Source: Calditrichaeota bacterium AABM5.125.24
GTDB taxonomy: Bacteria > Electryoneota > AABM5-125-24 > Hatepunaeales > Hatepunaeaceae
Length of the DNA stretch: 10,023 nucleotides
Reading direction: 5' to 3'
NCBI GenBank assembly: GCA_002127415.1
Contig: MWJR01000160.1
Location: 1 to 10,023, forward strand
In this document: piece after piece, positions 1 to 4,700 of the stretch
How the letters are laid out: the number at the start of each line of letters is the position of its first letter
Numbering within the stretch: position 1 is the first letter of the stretch
Notes under the pieces: model-generated
What the model saw: the letters and a program-made list of their open reading frames with translations, nothing else
What the model was told of the DNA's origin: nothing
Database searches by the model: none
Translations under genes and position numbers: made by a program

Positions 1-1
1 C

Positions 2-865
2 CTCAGTTGGACCGAGAATGTTATAGGGGCCAAACGTTCGCTGGCAGTCCTTTATGAAGATCACCCGCGCTGGGCTGATGCGGTCATCGACCTGCGGGGC
101 GACCTTACCGGGCGATGGCGGGGACAGGTTCACTATCTCGCCTTCCGGAGCGGGGAGCGAGACTTCAGCGAGCTGATAGATGAGCTTGAGCGGCACGGGC
201 CCGCGGCGGTCTGGATCCTGGGTGGCACGGGTGATGCGGCGCGGTTTCTGCGTCAGTGCCGGTCAGCGGACTGGATGCCGGCGGGCTTCGTGGTTGGTGC
301 AGTTTCAATGGTGAACCGGCGCCTGATCTCAGCGGCTGAAGGGGCGGCGGATTACATCTTCGCCCCGGCGGTCTGGTGGCCTACACATCCTTACCCAGGC
401 GTTGAACAGTTCGCTCGTGACCTGTATGAACGTTATGGCGAGGTTCCCGATTACCACGCCGCTCAGGCCTACGCCGCTGTGGAGGTTATGGTCGATGCGG
501 TGGCGCGATCAACCCCAGTTGAGAGAGGCTCCATCCGCCAGGCTCTGAGGGGGACTGATTTAACCACCGTCTTCGGACTGGTTCGTTTCGAGGATTACGG
601 TGGATTCAGCCGCCAGAACCGGGTCAGAACCACGGCCATGCAGCTTCGGGGGGAGCAGTGGCAAACCATATGGCCGCTTCAGCTCGCTGAGATAAAATAC
701 GTTTATCCTGTCCCGGATTGGCGGGATCGTGAGAGGGAGCGATTTACCCGCCACCGTCACTACCTGTTCAACCTGCTGTTTCTGGCAGTCATCGTGGTGC
801 TGCTGTTCACCGCCGCTGTCAGGAGGAAGCAGCTTCTGCGGCGTCTCGGCAGCAATGGTCGTTGA
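2..865 (+). CDS. LivK-like periplasmic binding protein with C-terminal membrane anchor (5' partial)
   Basis: The frame is open from the first bases of the window to TGA at 863-865, giving 287 visible residues; the N-terminus and any signal peptide lie upstream. The visible part matches the second half of a type-1 periplasmic binding fold (Peripla_BP_6, the branched-chain amino acid or amide receptor family). It has a Rossmann-like segment (RSLAVLYED), a DFSELIDEL helix followed by AAVWILGG, then the family-typical YGEVPDYHAAQAYAAVEV and a closing block (TTVFGLVRFEDYG...QLRGEQWQTIWP). Unusually, the domain is followed by a hydrophobic segment at about residues 254-273 and a basic tail (RRKQLLRR), which predicts one transmembrane helix with the tail in the cytoplasm. 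Soluble LivK proteins lack this. No permease or ATPase gene is next to it on the visible side. It may be a membrane-tethered receptor or a transporter subunit; the ligand cannot be read from the sequence. Confidence 0.82.
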   Translation, partial: LSWTENVIGAKRSLAVLYEDHPRWADAVIDLRGDLTGRWRGQVHYLAFRSGERDFSELIDELERHGPAAVWILGGTGDAARFLRQCRSADWMPAGFVVGAVSMVNRRLISAAEGAADYIFAPAVWWPTHPYPGVEQFARDLYERYGEVPDYHAAQAYAAVEVMVDAVARSTPVERGSIRQALRGTDLTTVFGLVRFEDYGGFSRQNRVRTTAMQLRGEQWQTIWPLQLAEIKYVYPVPDWRDRERERFTRHRHYLFNLLFLAVIVVLLFTAAVRRKQLLRRLGSNGR

Positions 866-920
866 CAGAAGCATCCTGTGCGTAACCTCAAATGTGAAGG
901 ATAAGCCCCATTTATACGTA

Positions 921-3680
921 ATGCTGAACGCATTGAAACATACCGGCGCTTGGGTAGGGGTTATTATCATAGCTCTGTGGGCACTTGATGCGGCTGGGCG
1001 TCCCCTGAATGTTCACGACATCCCGGTCACGCGCAATCTCACCGGTGTTCCAGAGCCGACCCGGGAGGAATACCTTCGCCACTTCCACGAACGTGAGCTT
1101 ACCCTTTTCGCTGTCCACCGGCAGGTTATCGGGCGAGATGAGGAGGGGACTGTGGTTATGGCGGTTAACCACCGGCTCTTGAACGTGCACGAGGAGGGGT
1201 TCCTTCAGTATGTAGATGACCTGAATGAAACGGGCTACGACATCGTTCTGCTCGACGTCGAGGGAGGCACGCCTGAGGAGTTCAAGCAGCTCATCATCGA
1301 AGAGGGGGGTGACGGGTTGGTCGGTGCGGTCCTGGCCGGCGAGCTGCCGGTGGCATGGTTCGAACAGTATGAATACTTTGACAACGAGGAAGAGCCTGAC
1401 AACTACAATCTTCGCGAGTATCCGATCGACCTGTTCTATATGGATGTCGACGGCGTCTGGGATGATACATCAGGCAACGGCATTTACGACATCCACAGCG
1501 GCGACCGTGAGCCTGAAATCTGGATAGGTCGTCTGCCGGGCTACAACCTGAGCAGCATTGACGAAGACATCCTCATCGCCGCCTATCTTGACCGCATCCA
1601 TCTTTATCGGATGGGCGAGTTAACCCTGCCGCACCGAGCCCTGAACTTTATCGACGACGACTGGATCTACTGGGCGGATGAATGGGGGGATGACGTGGGA
1701 CTTTCCTGTGGCTATGTGCTGACGGAGGCCCATCCGGAGACCACCTCGGCGTGGATATACCGCCGCTATCTTACGCAAGAGGGTAACGAGTTGGTGCAGG
1801 TGGCGGTTCATTCTACAAGCGACTCCCACGCATTTTGGGTTGATAATCACCGAAGTAACGATTACTTCCGGTTTAATCATCTCAGGGACGAGGTCACTCC
1901 GAATGTGATGTTTTACAACCTGTTCGCCTGTTCAGCGATGAACCTGAGCCGCAATCTCTGCCTGGGTGCCCTGTATGCCATGGGGGGACCTTACGGTCTG
2001 GGAGCCGTCGGTTCCACCAAGAAAGGGTCGATGCTCTTCTTTGACGACTACTACCGTCATCTCGGCGATGGGGTCTGCTTCGGGGAGTCGCTACGGAGGT
2101 GGTTCGTGGAGCATGGACAGGAGCCCGGCTCTGAGAACTGGGCGCGATCCTGGTTCTACGGGATGACCCACTTCGGCGATCCCACCCTCACCATACCCCT
2201 TGGTCTGAAGGTGGAGGAGCTCCTCGCGCTCGATTCTGAAGGGGACGACGACGGCATAATCGACGCCGGCGAGACCGTCGAGCTGATGCTGGTTATCATC
2301 AATAGAGGCGCAAGACCCTTCAGAGAGGTGGAATGCACGGTGTCGGCTGATGATCTGTATATAGATTTGATTGATTCGGTTGACCAGATTGATCTGATAC
2401 CCCCTGACGAAGAGAGGTTGATCAGGTCAAATGCCCGGATTGGTGGATGGACTCCCGATGGGTATAAGATCCCCATAGCTGTCAGGATGGAGCCTGAGGG
2501 TGAGGAGGCCTGGTGGGACAGGGTGGAGCTGGTGGTGCGCAGCCCCAATCTCGACCTGGCCGGCTTCGACTTCTGGGAGGTGGACGGTGACGGAGACGAA
2601 TTGGTTGGACCGGGTGAGAGCGGCGACCTCTATCTGGATGTTACTAATATCGGTGGGGATGATCTGCGTGAGGCGCTACGGTTCTCCATGCAGGGCGACT
2701 TCATAGAACCGTGGCTTATTGCTGTCATACCGCCGGTGGCTTCAGCCGAGAGCGTGAGATTGGGGCCGTTCCGGAGCAGGGTTCTGCCGGAGGCGGAAGG
2801 GCTGACCGGGATATTTGTGTCGGTCAGGCTCCAGGCTCTAAGATACCAGGAATTCCTGCTGCCGATATCACCGGACTTCAGTCTCGAGGAGGAGTTTGAC
2901 GGTCTGGAGCCCTTCTGGACCAATCATTACCCGCTCACCGAAGGCTACAACGATGCCTGGCGCTGGGGTGAGGATGCCGGCGAGGGTTCGGGAGGGATAG
3001 CCTTCGGCGGTCCGGACAGCGCACACTACCCCGCACACGCCGACGCCGCCTTCGAGCTGCCGCTGATGATGATGGATGCCGACGCAGTCCTGCTGATGCG
3101 TCATAAGATGGAGGCTGAAGAGGACTACGACGGCGGCGTGGTGGAGGTCAACCGCGGCGAAGGATGGGAGCGGGCGGTGCCGGAAGGGGGCTACAACGGC
3201 CAGTCGGCGGACAACGGATCCTTCCCGGGCGGGCCGTGCTGGAACGGAAGCTTCGACTGGAGCGAAGCGAGGGTTCATCCGGGTGGACCTGCCGGACCGC
3301 TGAGGATACGGTTCCGGTTTGCATCGGACAACTACATCGAGGGAAACGGGTGGTTCATAGACCGGATAACCGTTACCGGAACGCCGCTTGAGGCGCCGGT
3401 TGAGGTTACTTTTCCGTATGAGCTGGCCCTGGAGCGGATCTATCCCAATCCATTCAACAGTGACCTCAGGGTGGAATACAGCCTGCCGACACCCGGCCGG
3501 GCCTCACTGGTGCTGTTCGACGCATCCGGACGACGGGTTGCCGGGTTGATGGAGGGATTTCAGACTGCCGGTAATCATTCGGCTATCTTTGATGGAACTG
3601 CTCTGCCGACGGGGCTTTATATCCTCAGATTGCAGGCTGGTGGGTTGTCAAGGACAGCTAAGGTATTGTTAGTTAAGTAA
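921..3680 (+). CDS. Secreted C25 (gingipain-type) cysteine peptidase with T9SS sorting domain
   Basis: Predicted 919 residues. The frame is open back to a GTG at 729, but that start would overlap gene 1 by 137 bp. The ATG at 921 is preferred because it begins a signal peptide (basic n-region, VGVIIIALWAL core, cleavage near residue 25). ATG 855 and GTG 894 are alternatives; none has a well-placed Shine-Dalgarno. Residues about 60-430 are a peptidase C25 domain: LAGELPVAWFE, a DVDG...GD.EPEIWIGRLP block, candidate catalytic His297 (VAVHS; His303 is an alternative), catalytic Cys337 (NLFACS), GLGAVGST and the closing HFGDPTLTI. The Gly that usually follows the catalytic His is Ser here. Two CARDB-like Ig modules (about 435-530 and 547-650) start with Asp-rich, possibly calcium-binding loops. 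A jelly-roll/MAM-like module spans about 656-822 (SDN...GWFIDRI). A type A T9SS sorting domain spans 836-919 (YPNPFN at 841-846). It is probably exported by Sec and then T9SS to the surface or medium. I see no classical C25 propeptide. Confidence 0.9.
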   Translation: MLNALKHTGAWVGVIIIALWALDAAGRPLNVHDIPVTRNLTGVPEPTREEYLRHFHERELTLFAVHRQVIGRDEEGTVVMAVNHRLLNVHEEGFLQYVDDLNETGYDIVLLDVEGGTPEEFKQLIIEEGGDGLVGAVLAGELPVAWFEQYEYFDNEEEPDNYNLREYPIDLFYMDVDGVWDDTSGNGIYDIHSGDREPEIWIGRLPGYNLSSIDEDILIAAYLDRIHLYRMGELTLPHRALNFIDDDWIYWADEWGDDVGLSCGYVLTEAHPETTSAWIYRRYLTQEGNELVQVAVHSTSDSHAFWVDNHRSNDYFRFNHLRDEVTPNVMFYNLFACSAMNLSRNLCLGALYAMGGPYGLGAVGSTKKGSMLFFDDYYRHLGDGVCFGESLRRWFVEHGQEPGSENWARSWFYGMTHFGDPTLTIPLGLKVEELLALDSEGDDDGIIDAGETVELMLVIINRGARPFREVECTVSADDLYIDLIDSVDQIDLIPPDEERLIRSNARIGGWTPDGYKIPIAVRMEPEGEEAWWDRVELVVRSPNLDLAGFDFWEVDGDGDELVGPGESGDLYLDVTNIGGDDLREALRFSMQGDFIEPWLIAVIPPVASAESVRLGPFRSRVLPEAEGLTGIFVSVRLQALRYQEFLLPISPDFSLEEEFDGLEPFWTNHYPLTEGYNDAWRWGEDAGEGSGGIAFGGPDSAHYPAHADAAFELPLMMMDADAVLLMRHKMEAEEDYDGGVVEVNRGEGWERAVPEGGYNGQSADNGSFPGGPCWNGSFDWSEARVHPGGPAGPLRIRFRFASDNYIEGNGWFIDRITVTGTPLEAPVEVTFPYELALERIYPNPFNSDLRVEYSLPTPGRASLVLFDASGRRVAGLMEGFQTAGNHSAIFDGTALPTGLYILRLQAGGLSRTAKVLLVK

Positions 3681-3717
3681 TTGTAAATTGCAATTGTTTG
3701 CAAGTTTCTTTTTAATG

Positions 3718-3759
3718 TAACCTGTAGTCGGGGTTGAGGACAACCCCGACTACAGGTTA
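3718..3759. repeat. Perfect 19-bp palindrome, REP-like hairpin
   Basis: Arms 3718-3736 and 3741-3759 are exactly complementary over 19 bp (TAACCTGTAGTCGGGGTTG and its complement) around the 4-base loop AGGA. It lies 38 bp after the peptidase stop codon. On the + strand the stem is followed by CGAATAGTC with no T-run, and the T-rich stretch lies before it, so it is not a standard intrinsic terminator, although it could still slow polymerase or protect the mRNA 3' end. A perfect long stem in an intergenic gap suggests an interspersed REP-like palindrome. That is inference, since other copies cannot be searched here. Confidence 0.8.
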
Positions 3760-3824
3760 TCGAATAGTCTGTTTCAACAGTTACAGGAATTTATCTAAAA
3801 TCATTGGGACAGTAGTGTACTGAA

Positions 3825-3950
3825 CATAAGTTTAACAGCACACAATCACGTATTTAATCATTCGGAAACGATGCCGGCCAGGTTGAGAACCTGGCGCGGC
3901 GCTCTTTAAGTTACAATTTACAACCATAAGTTTGACAGCGAGCAATCACG
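3825..3950 (+). repeat. 26-bp imperfect direct repeat, 100-bp period
   Basis: CATAAGTTTaACAGC... at 3825-3850 and CATAAGTTTgACAGC... at 3925-3950 match at 22 of 26 positions and both end in CAATCACG. Weaker similarity continues a few bases beyond. The copies are exactly 100 bp apart and flank the second hairpin (3873-3900). The differences change the promoter-like hexamer TTAACA (3832-3837) to the consensus TTGACA (3932-3937), so the second copy may have become the working promoter of the rubrerythrin gene. Confidence 0.7.
3873..3900. repeat. Second hairpin, with core related to the first palindrome
   Basis: GCCAGGTT (3877-3884) pairs with AACCTGGC (3888-3895) around the loop GAG. The outer GCCG (3873-3876) and CGGC (3897-3900) extend the stem past a single bulged G at 3896, giving 12 bp in all. 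The apical GGTTGAG is shared with the hairpin at 3718-3759, suggesting members of one repeat class. No T-run follows directly (GCTCTTTAAG), so terminator function is unlikely. Confidence 0.65.
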
Positions 3951-3960
3951 CATATATCAC
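3932..3960 (+). promoter_or_regulatory. Possible promoter of the rubrerythrin gene
   Basis: A perfect -35 hexamer TTGACA (3932-3937) is followed after 17 bp by TATCAC (3955-3960), or after 15 bp by TATATC (3953-3958); both are only moderate -10 matches. The site ends about 36 bp before the ATG at 3997, which leaves a short leader. FCB bacteria often use a different -33/-7 consensus (TTTG and TAnnTTTG). TTTG occurs here at 3931-3934 but I see no matching -7 element, so this stays tentative. Confidence 0.4.
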
Positions 3961-3985
3961 TCATCATTCATCGTTCATAATTCAT
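3958..3985 (+). repeat. Four 7-bp degenerate tandem units (NNYTCAT)
   Basis: CACTCAT, CATTCAT, CGTTCAT and AATTCAT run without gaps directly before the A-rich leader of the rubrerythrin gene. The last four bases (TCAT) are constant and the first two vary. It could be a protein- or RNA-binding repeat in the 5' leader, or simple low-complexity intergenic DNA. Confidence 0.5.
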
Positions 3986-3996
3986 TAAAAAGCATT

Positions 3997-4485
3997 ATGT
4001 TAAATGAGGGACTTACTATCGTTGAGGTGCTGGGCCTGGCGGTTGTGCAGGAGATAGAGGCGCATAAGCGATACAGACTTTTCGCCTCCCGGGTTCAGAA
4101 TCCATTGGTCAAGGAGAGGTTTATCTCCCTGGCCCGGGAGGAGAATGCGCACCGCGAGCTTCTTTACGGAATGTTACAGCGCTACACCGGCGAGGACAAG
4201 CCGCCGCTGCCTAAAAAGGCTCCCCGCCTGAACCGGGAGGTTGAACTCAACCAGCCGTTACATGAGATACTGCAGGTCGCCATCAGGAAGGAGCAGGAGG
4301 CTCAGCAGTTCTACCGCGAAGCCGCCAGCCTCGCCAGGGACCCGACAGGCAAGCGGATGCTCGAATACCTGGCTGAATTCGAGCGGGGCCACGAGCGGGC
4401 GCTACAGGCCGAGTTTGACGCGGTGGCTAAGTATCCGGAGTGGTTTGAGATTGAGGGGGCCGACATTATGTTGGTGGGACCCTGA
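3997..4485 (+). CDS. Rubrerythrin-like di-iron protein without a rubredoxin domain
   Basis: 162 residues, cytoplasmic, no signal peptide. It has the four-helix ferritin-like fold with the duplicated iron-binding pattern of rubrerythrins: Glu19 in QEIEAHKRY, Glu49 and His52 in EENAH, Glu99 in RKEQEAQQFY, and Glu129 and His132 in FERGH. Proteins of this family reduce hydrogen peroxide or store and oxidise iron in anaerobes and microaerophiles. This one lacks the C-terminal Cys4 rubredoxin domain, so electrons would have to come from another donor. It ends in YPEWFEIEGADIMLVGP, a tail I recall from stand-alone members of the group. The ATG at 3997 is the only reasonable start and is preceded by an A-rich leader (ATTAAAAAGCATT) without a Shine-Dalgarno. 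It is flanked by 316- and 215-bp gaps with promoter-like sites, so it is probably transcribed alone. Its lysine content is ordinary (8 of 162), unlike the secreted proteins beside it. Confidence 0.9.
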   Translation: MLNEGLTIVEVLGLAVVQEIEAHKRYRLFASRVQNPLVKERFISLAREENAHRELLYGMLQRYTGEDKPPLPKKAPRLNREVELNQPLHEILQVAIRKEQEAQQFYREAASLARDPTGKRMLEYLAEFERGHERALQAEFDAVAKYPEWFEIEGADIMLVGP

Positions 4486-4559
4486 CCAGGCAAACCCGGC
4501 ACTCTTGTTCCGGCATCAATAGGCATAATCTATTTTAGCAGGATCAATTGTGTCGGTGT

Positions 4560-4622
4560 GCGTTATTTCACTATTTTATTCTGCAGTATTGTTTACTATA
4601 TTATCTTATTGTAAAATAACGC
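4560..4622. repeat. 9-bp inverted repeat framing a promoter-like site
   Basis: GCGTTATTT (4560-4568) is the exact reverse complement of AAATAACGC (4614-4622), with 45 bp between the arms. The right arm overlaps the proposed -10 hexamer at 4612-4617 and the left arm lies about 20 bp before the -35. Such placement would suit a repressor operator pair, but a chance match in AT-rich DNA is possible. The same gap holds smaller direct repeats (CTATTTTA at 4530 and 4571, CCTGCGA at 4646 and 4664). Confidence 0.35.
4589..4617 (+). promoter_or_regulatory. Sigma70-like promoter before the giant surface-protein gene
   Basis: TTGTTT (4589-4594) and TAAAAT (4612-4617) are separated by exactly 17 bp in an AT-rich stretch, 83 bp before the ATG at 4701. 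Each hexamer matches the general bacterial consensus at four or five positions. The FCB-type TAnnTTTG element is not seen. The predicted 5' leader would be about 75 nt. Confidence 0.45.
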
Positions 4623-4700
4623 GGGTTCCAACCAGTTCACCTACCCCTGCGAAAGTCCGCATACCTGCGACAATAGGTCAAATCCTGAACGGATTTTATT

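Larger units (their letters stand above)
3681..3996. other. AT-rich intergenic region dense in repeats
   Basis: This 316-bp gap between the peptidase and rubrerythrin genes has no credible coding frame. It is AT-richer than its flanks and holds a perfect 19-bp hairpin (3718-3759), a second bulged hairpin (3873-3900), a 26-bp imperfect direct repeat (3825-3850 and 3925-3950) and a row of 7-bp units (3958-3985). A 10-bp inverted pair (TTGTAAATTG at 3681-3690, CAATTTACAA at 3914-3923) begins right after the peptidase stop codon and encloses both hairpins. This resembles a region built by small interspersed elements, but no target-site duplication is visible beside the 10-bp pair. Confidence 0.7.

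Noticed and set aside
862..888. TTGACA at 862-867 as promoter of the peptidase gene
   Set aside because: The hexamer overlaps the stop codon of gene 1 and no good -10 lies 16-18 bp downstream (best is TAACCT at 15 bp). Cotranscription with gene 1 is equally likely.
729..920. GTG start at 729 for the peptidase, adding 64 residues
   Set aside because: It would overlap gene 1 by 137 bp and put an unrelated Cys/Ser/Thr-rich stretch before a normal signal peptide. ATG 921 is better.
560..970. 136-aa reading frame on the - strand across the gene 1/gene 2 junction
   Set aside because: It overlaps the end of the binding protein and the signal peptide of the peptidase, both well supported; no domain is seen.
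3718..3759. Intrinsic terminator of the peptidase gene
   Set aside because: The stem is strong but no T-run follows on either strand; the T-rich stretch is on the wrong side for the + strand. Kept as a REP-like palindrome.
3681..3996. CRISPR array, tRNA or other structured RNA gene
   Set aside because: There are only two copies of the direct repeat, 100 bp apart, with no regular spacers. No cloverleaf or TPsiC-like box was found.
4680..4696. Small hairpin AAATCC/GGATTT just before ATG 4701
   Set aside because: Only 6 weak base pairs with a 5-base loop. It could affect ribosome access, but a match this short is expected by chance in AT-rich DNA.
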